DNA of 64,000 nt from Mesorhizobium sp. Root157 (GTDB lineage Bacteria > Pseudomonadota > Alphaproteobacteria > Rhizobiales > Rhizobiaceae), in NCBI RefSeq assembly GCF_001427385.1, contig NZ_LMGJ01000035.1, positions 48,383 through 112,382 of the forward strand, written 5' to 3'. Both the position numbers and the translations under genes were made by a program. Positions 16,110-25,027 of the stretch are shown here, one piece after another; position 1 is the first letter of the stretch; each line of letters starts with the position of its first letter. A model generated the notes under the pieces. That model worked only from the letters and a program-made list of their open reading frames with translations, did no database searches and was not told where the DNA came from.

Positions 16110-17759
16110 TCAGCGCTTGTCGCGGATGTCCGATAGCGTCCGCGACGGCGTGATCGCCTCGGGATCGAGCTTGATCTCGATCAGCGCCGGTCTGCCGCTG
16201 GCGCGGGCGCGTTCGAACGCGGGCGCGAAGTCCGCCGTTTTCTCAACCGTTTCACCGTGTCCGCCGTAAGCGCGGGCAAGGGCGGCGAAATCGGGGTTTA
16301 CGAGCCCGGTGCCGGAAACGCGGCCCGGATATTCGCGTTCCTGGTGCATGCGGATGGTACCGAAAATGCTGTTGTTGACGACAATGACGATGATCGGAAG
16401 GTTATACTGAACGGCAGTCGCGAATTCCTGGCCGTTCATCATGAAACAGCCATCACCGGCAAAAGCGACCACAGTGCGCTCAGGATAGAGCGCCTTGGCC
16501 GCGACGGCGGCCGGCGTGCCGTAGCCCATCGAACCGGATGCCGGGGCAGCTTGCGTTGCATAGTGGCGGAACTTGTAGAAGCGGTGGACCCACGTGGCGT
16601 AGTTGCCGGCGCCGTTTGTCAGGATGGCGTCGTCAGGCAATACCTTATTCAGGTAATTGATGATCGGTCCCATCCATACCTGACCTGGGCCGGTCTCGGG
16701 TGGCGTCGACCATTTCAGGTAGCTGGCATGCAGTTGCTTTGTGTCCTCGGCCCATGCCGGCGCGCCCTTCGGCTGGCGATCCGCGAAAGCTTCGATGAAG
16801 GCGGCCGGAGAGGCGTTGACGGCCAATGTCGGCCGATAGACGCGGCCGAGTTCACCGGCGTCCGGATGGACATGGACAAGCTGCTGGTCAGGATAGGGGC
16901 TCTTGAGCAGCGTGTAGTCGGATGACGGCATTTCGCCGAAGCGGTCGCCGATGAGGAGGACGAGGTCGGAGCCCTTGATGTAGTCGGCAAGCTTGGGGTT
17001 GATGCCGATGCCGACATCGCCGGCATAGTTCGGGTCGAGGTGGTCGAACAGCATCTGGCGGCGGAACTCGACGCCGACCGGCAGCGACCATCTATGCGCG
17101 ATTGTCTTCATGCGCGCTGTTGCCTGTTCGCCCCAGCGCGTGCCGCCCAGAATGGCGATCGGGCGCTTTGCCTTGGCGAGCAGCGCCTCCAGCCTGTCAA
17201 GCTCTGCGTTGCCCGGCCGGGTTTCGACGGGCGTGTACGGCAAAGCTTCAGGCGCATCGGTAAGGCTGGTCAGCATGTCTTCGGGCAAGGCGATGACCAC
17301 CGGACCGGGGCGGCCTGACGTGGCGACGGAAAAGGCGCGCGTCAGAATTTCCGGTATGCGGGCGGCATCGTCGATCTCGGTCGCCCATTTGGCAATCGGG
17401 CCGTAGAAGGCGCGGTAATCGATCTCTTGAAACGCTTCGCGTTCGCGTGCCTTTTGGGCAATCTGGCCAATGAACAGGATCATAGGAATAGAATCCTGCC
17501 TGGCGATATGGATGCCAGGCGAGGCGTTGGTTGCGCCGGGGCCACGGGTCACAAAGCAGATGCCGGGCCGGCCGGTGAGGCGGCCGTGGCAATCGGCCAT
17601 CATTGCAGCCCCACCTTCCTGACGGCAGACCACGGTTTCGATCTTCGAATCGTGAAGCGCGTCCAGCACGGCCAGATAGGATTCGCCGGGCACACAGAAA
17701 ACGCGCTCGACGCCGTTGGCTTCAAGCGCATCGACAATCAATTGTCCGCCGGTTTTCAT
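16110..17759 (-). CDS. Thiamine-diphosphate-dependent enzyme, acetolactate synthase-like
   Basis: This 549-residue protein has the three-domain layout of the acetolactate synthase/oxalyl-CoA decarboxylase superfamily. The catalytic glutamate is E48 in CRQEGGAAMMAD, and the ThDP/Mg motif GDGCFMMNGQEF ends at VNN. It overlaps the CoA-transferase stop by four bases, so both are one operon with the CoA-transferase first. A formyl-CoA transferase/oxalyl-CoA decarboxylase pair has this gene combination, but the protein looks closer to generic acetolactate-synthase-like members, so the substrate is open. It lacks an associated small ilvN subunit, which argues against housekeeping branched-chain synthesis. 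Confidence 0.82.
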   Translation of the reverse strand: MKTGGQLIVDALEANGVERVFCVPGESYLAVLDALHDSKIETVVCRQEGGAAMMADCHGRLTGRPGICFVTRGPGATNASPGIHIARQDSIPMILFIGQIAQKAREREAFQEIDYRAFYGPIAKWATEIDDAARIPEILTRAFSVATSGRPGPVVIALPEDMLTSLTDAPEALPYTPVETRPGNAELDRLEALLAKAKRPIAILGGTRWGEQATARMKTIAHRWSLPVGVEFRRQMLFDHLDPNYAGDVGIGINPKLADYIKGSDLVLLIGDRFGEMPSSDYTLLKSPYPDQQLVHVHPDAGELGRVYRPTLAVNASPAAFIEAFADRQPKGAPAWAEDTKQLHASYLKWSTPPETGPGQVWMGPIINYLNKVLPDDAILTNGAGNYATWVHRFYKFRHYATQAAPASGSMGYGTPAAVAAKALYPERTVVAFAGDGCFMMNGQEFATAVQYNLPIIVIVVNNSIFGTIRMHQEREYPGRVSGTGLVNPDFAALARAYGGHGETVEKTADFAPAFERARASGRPALIEIKLDPEAITPSRTLSDIRDKR

Positions 17760-18928
17760 GACTTTTTCTGCTCCAGTTCGGCCAGGATTTCGTCGGTGTG
17801 CTCGCCGAGCCGAGGCGAGGGACGATCGTAGGCAAGCGGGGTTTGCGACAACACGATGGGCGAGCGGACGGAAGGCAAGGTGTTGCCGTGGCCGTCATCG
17901 AGGTCGAGGCGCATGCCGCGCGCGACGATCTGTGGATCGGCGAAGGTCTGGCCGATGTCGTTGATGGGGCTTGCCGGCACATGCGCTTTCTCCAGCGCCG
18001 CAAGCACGTCCTCGCGGGCGAGGGAGGCGAGACTTGCGACCATATTCTCACGTAGCGCCACGCGGTTGGCGACGCGCGCCGAATTGGTGGCGAAAGCGGG
18101 GTCGTCGGCCATGTCCTCGCGACCGATGACGGTACAGAATTTGCGGAACTGGTTGTCGTTGCCGGTCGCCAGGATGAAATGCCCGTCCTTGACCGGAAGC
18201 ACTTCGTAAGGCGCGATGTTCGGATGGGCATTGCCCATGCGTGTCGGAGGCGTGCCCGAGACAAGGTAGTTCAGGTTCTGGTTGGCCAGCACCGAGACCT
18301 GAGCGTCGAACAAGGCCATGTCGATATGCTGGCCTTCTCCGGTACTTTCGGCGTGGCGCAAGGCAGCCTGTATGGCGATGACGGAGTACAGGCCGGTGAA
18401 GATGTCGGTGACGGCAACGCCCACTTTCTGCGGCTCGCCATCGGCGGCGCCGGTGATCGACATCAGGCCCGACATGCCCTGCACGATGAAGTCGTAGCCG
18501 GCGCGCGGCGCATAGGGACCGTTTTGGCCGAAGCCCGTGATCGAACAGTAGATGAGGCGCGGATTGACGGCCTTCAGGCTGTCATAGTCCAGCCCGTATT
18601 TCTTCAAGCCGCCGAGTTTGAAGTTTTCGATGAGGACATCGGCGTCGGCTGCAAGCTTGCGGATCGTCTCGGCACCTTCAGGCGTTGAGAAATCGACCAC
18701 CATCGAGCGCTTGCCGCGATTGCAGGAATGGTAATAAGCGGCGGACAGGTTTTCGCCGTCATGGCCGGTGACGAAAGGCGGTCCCCAGTTGCGGGTGTCG
18801 TCGCCGTCAGGGCTTTCAACCTTGATGACGTCGGCGCCGAGATCGGCAAGCAACTGCCCGGCCCACGGGCCGGCGAGAATACGGGCGAGCTCGACTACGC
18901 GGACGCCTTTCAGGGGAGCTTCGGTCAT
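17756..18928 (-). CDS. CaiB/BaiF (class III) CoA-transferase
   Basis: This 390-residue protein begins with the class III signature LKGVRVVELARILAGPWAG followed by LLADLGADVIKVE. The catalytic aspartate region is VLIENFKLGGLKKYGLDYD, with YCSITGFGQNGPY after it. It moves CoA between carboxylic acids. An upstream TTG (18931) exists, but ATG 18928 with AGGG in front is preferred. Co-transcription with the ThDP enzyme suggests activation of an acid to its CoA ester followed by a C-C cleavage or transfer. Confidence 0.87.
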   Translation of the reverse strand: MTEAPLKGVRVVELARILAGPWAGQLLADLGADVIKVESPDGDDTRNWGPPFVTGHDGENLSAAYYHSCNRGKRSMVVDFSTPEGAETIRKLAADADVLIENFKLGGLKKYGLDYDSLKAVNPRLIYCSITGFGQNGPYAPRAGYDFIVQGMSGLMSITGAADGEPQKVGVAVTDIFTGLYSVIAIQAALRHAESTGEGQHIDMALFDAQVSVLANQNLNYLVSGTPPTRMGNAHPNIAPYEVLPVKDGHFILATGNDNQFRKFCTVIGREDMADDPAFATNSARVANRVALRENMVASLASLAREDVLAALEKAHVPASPINDIGQTFADPQIVARGMRLDLDDGHGNTLPSVRSPIVLSQTPLAYDRPSPRLGEHTDEILAELEQKKS

Positions 18929-19023
18929 CAATCCCTACGCCATCAACCGGACTGGGTGGTGTCGCTCTAGCAATCCGCCGCTTCTATGTCACGGACCTTG
19001 CGCTGGGCCAGGATTTGCATCGG

Positions 19024-19953
19024 CTAATTCAGCACTTTGTCCAGCCACATCGCGAAGTCGGCCATGACGGTGTCGCGGTTCACCTCGTTCAAGCTTTCGT
19101 GGCGGGTTTCGGGATAAACCGTTGAAACGAGATTCGAAAAGCCAAGCCGCCGCATGCGCCTTGCAAGGTGTTCGACCGCCTTGCCGCCGTTTGTCGCCGG
19201 GTCTTTCGCGCCGCCGACAAGATGGAAAGGCAAGGCTTTGCGTACCTCAGAAAAACTGGCGTCGTCCGCGCCGTTGAAGATTAACCCGAACAGGTCGCGC
19301 CACAACGAAACCGACGCGTCCCAGCCGCAGAGCGGATCGGCGACGTATCTGTCCACTTCGACGGGGTCGCGCGACAGCCAATCGAAAGGCGTGCGGTGAC
19401 CGGGCATTACCTTGCTCCAGGCCTGGAAAGTCAGTTTCGGCAGGATGCGTGAGGGCACGTCCGAGCCGAGCCGGAACCGCTCCCAGGCCAGGATCGCCAA
19501 GGCGAGCCGGCCGGATACGCCAGCAGTGAAGTTGGCATTCCAGACGGCCGCGGCATGGACGCGCCCAGAATGCCGCAGCACGAAATTCAGGGCGATGAGG
19601 CCGCCCATCGAGTGGCCGAAGACAATGACCGGGACACCGGCATGATTTTTGGCGATGAGTTCGTGAACCACCGCCACGTCGGCCAGTACTTTGGCGCCGC
19701 CGTCGCGTTCGCCGAAGCGCCCTTGCGGGGCGTCGGGAGCGCGGGTGAAGCCATGGCCGCGATGGTCGTGGGCATAGACGTGGTAGCCCCGCCGGCTCAG
19801 GAAATCGGCAAAGCGGGCGTAGCGGGCAGCATGCTCGGCAAGGCCGTGATTGATCTGGACGACAGCGCGCAGCTTTCCCTCTGCTCGCCTGACGTAGAGG
19901 TTGAGTGCCGCGCCGGTTGGCGAGGCCAAGGTGCTTTGATCATCGAACGGCAT
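19024..19953 (-). CDS. Alpha/beta hydrolase (monoacylglycerol lipase/lysophospholipase-like)
   Basis: This 309-residue hydrolase has the nucleophile elbow GHSMGG (S115), an oxyanion region VQINHGLAEHAARY and the DHRGHG motif typical of the monoglyceride lipase (Hydrolase_4) group. The charge-relay aspartate and histidine are probably in LVGGAKDPATNGG and YPETRHESLNE. No signal peptide is seen, so it is probably cytosolic. GAGAGGG precedes the ATG. The neighbours give no pathway hint. Confidence 0.85.
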   Translation of the reverse strand: MPFDDQSTLASPTGAALNLYVRRAEGKLRAVVQINHGLAEHAARYARFADFLSRRGYHVYAHDHRGHGFTRAPDAPQGRFGERDGGAKVLADVAVVHELIAKNHAGVPVIVFGHSMGGLIALNFVLRHSGRVHAAAVWNANFTAGVSGRLALAILAWERFRLGSDVPSRILPKLTFQAWSKVMPGHRTPFDWLSRDPVEVDRYVADPLCGWDASVSLWRDLFGLIFNGADDASFSEVRKALPFHLVGGAKDPATNGGKAVEHLARRMRRLGFSNLVSTVYPETRHESLNEVNRDTVMADFAMWLDKVLN

Positions 19954-20027
19954 TGTACCCTCTCTGTGCGAAGAGTAGGTCGGCTACTGCCGCCGTCAAG
20001 CCGGGGCTGCCCGATCGAATGCCGAGA

Positions 20028-21311
20028 TCAGTGAGCCTGACCGGCCGAAAGCTGCGCTTGATCCGGCTCGGCCAGGGACGGCTCGCCGACCACCCGGTCA
20101 CGCCCGCTCGCCTTGGCCGTATAGAGGCGCTGGTCCGCAAGAGCGAAGAGTTCAGCAAGACTGGCAGTCGAGCCGGATACTGTGGCGATGCCGGCGCTGA
20201 TCGTCACCGCGCAAACGTCCGCCGTTCCCGAGGCCTTGACGGCGAGGCGGATGTTTTCGCCGAGCAGGCGAGCCACGGGATGGGGACGTCGGCACAGAAT
20301 GGCGAACTCTTCGCCGCCGGTGCGATAGACGTGATCGTCGGGACCGGCGATTTCGTGCAACCGGGTTGCAATCGACCTCAGAGCGCGGTCGCCTTCGGCG
20401 TGCCCGAAACGGTCGTTGATCGACTTGAAATGGTCGACATCGATCACGATCAGGCTGAGCGGTTTCCCGGAAGCCAGGCTCGCGGCGATTTCCTGTTCGC
20501 CGTCAGTCTCGAACCGGCCACGATGCCACAGGCCGGTGAGACCGTCGCGCCCGACATGCTGGACCAGGGCCTCATAGCGTTCGCGATAGGTCAGCGTTTC
20601 AAAAATGTCGCCGAGGCCTCGGGGCGCTGGAATCGGGTGGATTCCTGCCCAACGGATATAGGCGACGAGCATCATGCTGTAGGTGAAGGCAGCCGCCATC
20701 TTGGCATACCAGCCGCCGAAGAAGACCTCGGCCGGCGCGCCGGTGATGAAATGCAGGGCGGTGAAGAAGCCGACCTGGTCAAAAGTCAGGACACAGGCCG
20801 TGGAGATCAATATGCGGGCAAATAGCGCCTTGCGCAGATATTTGCCCAACCGCTCATAGAGCAGGATGATCAGGATGGCATCGACGAAGAGCAGGGCGGT
20901 GCCCCAAACCATCAGCCAGCCCATCTGGTCGATGAAGGCGATGTCCGGTTGCAGCCCGCTTGGCAGCGGTGCGATATCGTGTTGCCGCAAGAGCAGGACC
21001 AGCCCGATCATCAGCGCATTGCCAAACAGGAGGCCGTAGATCGGCTGCCGGACGGTTGCCGCGTCTTCCTTCATGTACACCAGAAGCAGCATCACCAGCT
21101 TGCCGGAGAACAGCACCGAAGAACCGGGCGAGACGATGCCGAACGGCAAGGCGACGTAGAAGGTGCTGGCAAGGTAGGTTTCAAGGAAGTGCATGGCACC
21201 GAGTGCGCAGACAAACACACCGATGCCAATTCGCCGGCGAAGTCGGAACAGCGTGACCATCACGCCGAAATAGGCGACCGCTTCAAGAAGGAGCAGCAGG
21301 CTGTTGTACAA
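20028..21311 (-). CDS. Membrane-anchored GGDEF diguanylate cyclase
   Basis: The N-terminal half holds about seven hydrophobic segments (for example SLLLLLEAVAYFGVMVTLF, VSPGSSVLFSGKLVMLLLVY, GWLMVWGTALLFVDAILIILL). The C-terminal half is a GGDEF domain with DGLTGLWHRGRF, VDHFKSINDRFGH and the active-site variant GGEEF, which is normal for active enzymes. The probable output is cyclic-di-GMP made from two GTP under control of the membrane region, whose signal is unknown. No ATG fits: TTG at 21311 has GGGGAG nine bases upstream (427 residues), while TTG at 21365 gives 445 residues with little ribosome binding site. Confidence 0.85.
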   Translation of the reverse strand: MYNSLLLLLEAVAYFGVMVTLFRLRRRIGIGVFVCALGAMHFLETYLASTFYVALPFGIVSPGSSVLFSGKLVMLLLVYMKEDAATVRQPIYGLLFGNALMIGLVLLLRQHDIAPLPSGLQPDIAFIDQMGWLMVWGTALLFVDAILIILLYERLGKYLRKALFARILISTACVLTFDQVGFFTALHFITGAPAEVFFGGWYAKMAAAFTYSMMLVAYIRWAGIHPIPAPRGLGDIFETLTYRERYEALVQHVGRDGLTGLWHRGRFETDGEQEIAASLASGKPLSLIVIDVDHFKSINDRFGHAEGDRALRSIATRLHEIAGPDDHVYRTGGEEFAILCRRPHPVARLLGENIRLAVKASGTADVCAVTISAGIATVSGSTASLAELFALADQRLYTAKASGRDRVVGEPSLAEPDQAQLSAGQAH

Positions 21312-21603
21312 TACGATCGACTCCCCACCGCGGAAATCGCCAGATGCCGGTATTTCCTTCTCCAATCTTTTGCCGGGGAAGGGTTAATTGCCCCTTTCTT
21401 TTATGAGTTTTCGTACCTCAAAGCGCATCGGGCGGCTGTGTTGGCGGGCTCTTCTTCGTTACATGGCCAACTCCGGCAGCGGGAAGCCAGGTGTTGGCGT
21501 CAAGTCGGTGCCGAAAGCGATTGCCGTTTCGTGCCCCATCGCCTACATAGCGGCCAACCTCCGTCCAGTGTGACACTTCAGTCAATTTGCAGGGAAAGCG
21601 CGC

Positions 21604-23253
21604 GTGGCACGCCAGTTCATCTATCATATGGCCGGCCTCAACAAGGCCTACGGCACCAAGAAGGTGCTCGAAAACATCCATCTCTCCTTCTATCCGGACG
21701 CCAAGATCGGTATTCTCGGTCCTAACGGCGCCGGCAAGTCGACCATCCTCAAGATCATGGCGGGTCTCGACAAGGAATGGAGCGGCGAAGCATGGCTCGC
21801 CGAAGGTGCGACCGTCGGTTATCTGGCGCAGGAGCCCGATCTCGATCCTGCCAAGACGGTGTTCGAGAACATCATGGACGGCGTTGCCGCCAAGACCGCC
21901 ATCATCGAGCGCTACAACGAATTGATGATGAACTATTCCGACGAGACGGCCGACGAATCGGCCAAGCTCCAGGACGAGATGGACCGGCTCAATCTGTGGG
22001 ATATCGAACAGCAGGTCGAGATGGCGATGGAAGCGCTTGGTTGCCCGCCCAAGGACGCCAGCGTGATCAAGCTTTCAGGTGGCGAGCGCCGCCGCGTGGC
22101 GCTGTGCCAATTGCTGCTGCGCGAGCCTGACCTCTTGCTGCTCGACGAACCGACTAACCATCTGGATGCCGAAACCACCGCCTGGCTGGAAAAGCACCTG
22201 CGCGCCTATAAGGGCGCGGTGATGATCATCACCCACGATCGCTACTTCCTCGACAATGTCACCGGCTGGATTCTCGAGTTGGATCGCGGCCGCGGCATTC
22301 CCTACGAGGGCAACTACACCAAATATCTCGAAGCCAAGGCCAAGCGCCTCAAGCAGGAAGGCCGCGAGGACGACGCCCGCCAGCGCGCCATTGGCCGCGA
22401 GCGCGAGTGGATCCAGTCGAGCCCGAAGGCGCGACAGACCAAGTCCAAGGCGCGTATCCAGGCGTTCCAGGACCTTTTGGATGCAGCCGACAAGCGGCGT
22501 CCAAGCGACACGCAGATCGTCATTCCGCATGGCGAGCGGCTCGGCAACGTGGTGATCGAGGTAGAGGGCCTGTCGAAGGGCTTCGGCGACGATTTGCTGA
22601 TCGAGAATCTGACCTTCAAGCTGCCGCCCGGCGGCATTGTCGGCATCATCGGCCCCAACGGCGCCGGTAAGACGACGCTGTTCCGCATGATCACCGGCCA
22701 GGAAAAGCCGGATAGCGGTTCCATCCGGGTCGGCGAGACGGTCAAGCTCGGCTATGTCGACCAGAGCCGCGATACTCTCGACCCGGCCAAGACCGTCTGG
22801 GAGGAAATTTCCGGCGGAGCGGAAGTCGTGAAACTCGGCAAGTTCGAGGCCAACACGCGCGCCTATTGCGCGTCCTTCAATTTCCGCGGCGGCGACCAAC
22901 AGCAAAAAGTCGGCAATCTTTCCGGCGGCCAGCGCAACCGCGTTCACCTGGCTAAGATGCTGAAGACCGGCGGCAACGTTCTGCTACTCGACGAACCGAC
23001 CAACGATCTCGACACCGAAACGCTGGCGGCGCTGGAAGACGCGCTGGAGAATTTCGGCGGCTGCGCGGTCATCATCTCGCACGATCGCATGTTCCTCGAC
23101 CGTCTCGCGACGCATATCCTCGCTTTCGAAGGTGACAGCCACGTGGAATGGTTCGAAGGCAACTTCGAGGATTACGAACAAGACAAGATCAGGCGTCTCG
23201 GCGCGGAGGCCACCAACCCGCACCGCATGACCTACAAGCGCCTTACCCGCTGA
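21604..23253 (+). CDS. ettA: Energy-dependent translational throttle protein EttA (ABC-F)
   Basis: This 549-residue protein has two ABC ATPase domains and no membrane segment. Walker A motifs are GPNGAGKST (about residue 38) and GPNGAGKTT (about 355). Signatures are [11 protein letters not shown] and [11 protein letters not shown], and Walker B motifs are [12 protein letters not shown] and [12 protein letters not shown]. The basic linker ([18 protein letters not shown]) is the P-site tRNA interaction region of ABC-F proteins. EttA binds the ribosomal E site and gates entry into elongation by ATP/ADP ratio. The start is GTG with AGGGAAAG upstream, and the N-terminus [17 protein letters not shown] is typical. 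Confidence 0.95.
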   Translation: MARQFIYHMAGLNKAYGTKKVLENIHLSFYPDAKIGILGPNGAGKSTILKIMAGLDKEWSGEAWLAEGATVGYLAQEPDLDPAKTVFENIMDGVAAKTAIIERYNELMMNYSDETADESAKLQDEMDRLNLWDIEQQVEMAMEALGCPPKDASVIKLSGGERRRVALCQLLLREPDLLLLDEPTNHLDAETTAWLEKHLRAYKGAVMIITHDRYFLDNVTGWILELDRGRGIPYEGNYTKYLEAKAKRLKQEGREDDARQRAIGREREWIQSSPKARQTKSKARIQAFQDLLDAADKRRPSDTQIVIPHGERLGNVVIEVEGLSKGFGDDLLIENLTFKLPPGGIVGIIGPNGAGKTTLFRMITGQEKPDSGSIRVGETVKLGYVDQSRDTLDPAKTVWEEISGGAEVVKLGKFEANTRAYCASFNFRGGDQQQKVGNLSGGQRNRVHLAKMLKTGGNVLLLDEPTNDLDTETLAALEDALENFGGCAVIISHDRMFLDRLATHILAFEGDSHVEWFEGNFEDYEQDKIRRLGAEATNPHRMTYKRLTR

Positions 23254-23270
23254 TCTGCAAGGAAACTGCC

Positions 23271-24041
23271 ATGAACGACTGGTCCGCTGCTCAATACCTG
23301 AAATTCGAGGATGAGCGGACCAGACCTTCGTGGGACCTTGTTGCGCAGGTTCCTGTGGCCAACCCGCGCCTTGTAGTCGATATCGGTTGTGGGCCGGGCA
23401 ATTCGACCGAGCTTCTGGTCGAGCGCTGGCCGGACGCGACAGTAAGCGGTTTCGACACGTCTCCGGATATGATCGAGAAGGCGCGCAAGCGCCTGCCAAA
23501 CGTGAAATTCGAACTGGTGGATGCGGCAGACTGGCAGCCGGACGGCCCCGTCGACGTAATCTTTGCCAATGCCGTGTTCCAGTGGCTGCCGGAGCATCCG
23601 GCGGTGTTCCAGCGCCTCATGGGCCTGCTTGCGCCGGGTGGAGCCTTGGCCGTGCAGATGCCGGACAATCTGGATGAGGCGTCGCATCGGTCCATGCGGG
23701 AGGCGGCGGCCGAAATGCCGTTCGCTGCCAAAATGGCGGATGCTGCGCGCGAGCCGCTGCCGCCGGTGTCATTCTATTACGACCTGTTGACGCCGCTAGC
23801 CGACCGGGTCGACATCTGGCACACCTACTACAATCATCCGCTGGCAAACGCCGAAGCGATCGTTGAATGGCTGAAATCCACCGGCTTGAAACCGTTCATC
23901 GATCCGCTGGATGAGAGCGAGAAGCGGGCGTTCCTCGCGCGTTATCTGGAAAAGATCAGGCAAGCCTATCCGCCGACCGGTAACGGCAAGGTCTTGTTGC
24001 GCTTCCCGCGCCTGTTCATCGTCGCCAGGCGAGGCACGTAG
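23271..24041 (+). CDS. tam: Trans-aconitate 2-methyltransferase
   Basis: This 256-residue class I SAM methyltransferase has motif [16 protein letters not shown] and motif II-III stretches ([30 protein letters not shown]). The N-terminus [18 protein letters not shown] and [11 protein letters not shown] are hallmarks of Tam. The enzyme monomethylates trans-aconitate, an inhibitor of aconitase. AAGGAAA precedes the ATG, 17 bases after ettA. Its stop lies only 7 bases from the convergent DUF2293-like gene. Confidence 0.93.
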   Translation: MNDWSAAQYLKFEDERTRPSWDLVAQVPVANPRLVVDIGCGPGNSTELLVERWPDATVSGFDTSPDMIEKARKRLPNVKFELVDAADWQPDGPVDVIFANAVFQWLPEHPAVFQRLMGLLAPGGALAVQMPDNLDEASHRSMREAAAEMPFAAKMADAAREPLPPVSFYYDLLTPLADRVDIWHTYYNHPLANAEAIVEWLKSTGLKPFIDPLDESEKRAFLARYLEKIRQAYPPTGNGKVLLRFPRLFIVARRGT

Positions 24042-24048
24042 CGCCGAC

Positions 24049-24363
24049 CTATGCATCCTCGTCATCCGGGTCTAGCAAACGGGTGGCGCGCCATTTGGTC
24101 AGCCAGGCATTGATCTCGTCAACGATGAAGAAGCGCGCGGCGTCGCGGTCATAGCCTTCAGCGAGCAGTTTTTCGTAATCCGTATGGGCGTGGCGGACAT
24201 GGGCAACCGTGGCAAGCCACACCGCGATCGTCGGCGGTAGCGTCTTCATGTGCGGTGCGCCCGCATCTGCCCGGATTTTTTCCATGTCGGCATAGGGCGC
24301 CAAAGGAAGAAGCGCGGTCAGTGCCTTGGCGATTGCACGGCGGCGACCGGTTGGCGTTTTCAC
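24049..24363 (-). CDS. DUF2293-like small protein
   Basis: This 104-residue soluble protein has the stretch VAHVRHAHTDYEKLL followed by GYDRDAARFFIVDEINAWL, which I recall as DUF2293. The start is GTG and overlaps the trmO stop by four bases, so it is translated with trmO. The function is unknown. The coupling to a tRNA methyltransferase is the only hint. Confidence 0.72.
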   Translation of the reverse strand: MKTPTGRRRAIAKALTALLPLAPYADMEKIRADAGAPHMKTLPPTIAVWLATVAHVRHAHTDYEKLLAEGYDRDAARFFIVDEINAWLTKWRATRLLDPDDEDA

Positions 24364-24866
24364 TTGTGGTTCCTGTCCGGCGTCGTTGCGTCAGCGATGG
24401 AATCGATCGACGGCAAATACGGCTTGATGTCGATCACAGGTGTTCCGTCGAGCACGTCGATGGCTTCGAGCTCGATCTTTCCGGTGCTTATGTCGATGGC
24501 GAGCGGCTTCACCGTATGCAAGCCGACCGGATTCGGGCGAACTGGCGAGCGCAGCGCGAAAACGCCTTTCGCCTCAGGCGCATGGCGCGGTTTCTGGACA
24601 ATCAGATTCCGCGGCGCGTAGTGTAGCCAGGTCAGGATATGGGCGTGGCTATAGCCTTCGAGGCCGAGCAGGCCATCGCGATAGGGGGTGTCCACGAGCA
24701 AGGATGCGCGTTGCCCGGTTTCGACGGCGGCGCGCATGTTCTTGGGACAATCCTCGCGCCTGATCCACGGCGACAGGACGCGCCCGATGAAAACGATATG
24801 AGCGTCTCCGGCCATGGTGGCGGGATCCACCGCCATCGCCTTTTCGCTGTCGCGCCATTCAAACAT
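24360..24866 (-). CDS. trmO: tRNA (N6-threonylcarbamoyladenosine(37)-N6)-methyltransferase TrmO
   Basis: This is a UPF0066/TsaA-type beta-barrel methyltransferase that converts t6A37 to m6t6A37 in tRNA-Thr. Family motifs are visible: FIGRVLSPW at the start, LLGLEGYSHAHILTWLHY, GVFALRSPVRPNPVGLHTVK and IDIKPYLPSID. I use ATG 24866 (168 residues) because AGAGG lies six bases upstream. An ATG at 24929 would add 21 residues without a good site. The stop overlaps the DUF2293-like start. Confidence 0.9.
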   Translation of the reverse strand: MFEWRDSEKAMAVDPATMAGDAHIVFIGRVLSPWIRREDCPKNMRAAVETGQRASLLVDTPYRDGLLGLEGYSHAHILTWLHYAPRNLIVQKPRHAPEAKGVFALRSPVRPNPVGLHTVKPLAIDISTGKIELEAIDVLDGTPVIDIKPYLPSIDSIADATTPDRNHK

Positions 24867-24991
24867 GGCAACCTCTTGCCGGGGCAACTGGAGGGTGGCG
24901 ATCATCGAGGCAGGTGCACGGTCGGCCATCCCGCCGCGATGCTTTCTGGCTTGGCCGAGACATTTGCCATTGCGTCAGATCGCCAGGTGAC

Positions 24992-25013
24992 ATAAACATA
25001 TCTTTATATCTTT
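24992..25013 (+). promoter_or_regulatory. Tandem ATATCTTT repeat, candidate operator of the sahR-like/metF unit
   Basis: ATATCTTT occurs twice without a gap (24998-25005, 25006-25013), 15 bases before the regulator's ATG. ATAAA (24992-24996) and TTTAT (25003-25007) form an overlapping inverted repeat. The position fits an autoregulatory ArsR-type site. Confidence 0.5.
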
Positions 25014-25027
25014 TCGAAAGAACACAC

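Noticed and set aside
16110..17759. Assignment of the ThDP enzyme as biosynthetic acetolactate synthase (ilvB/ilvI)
   Set aside because: No small regulatory subunit follows and it is coupled to a CoA-transferase, so a housekeeping role is not supported.
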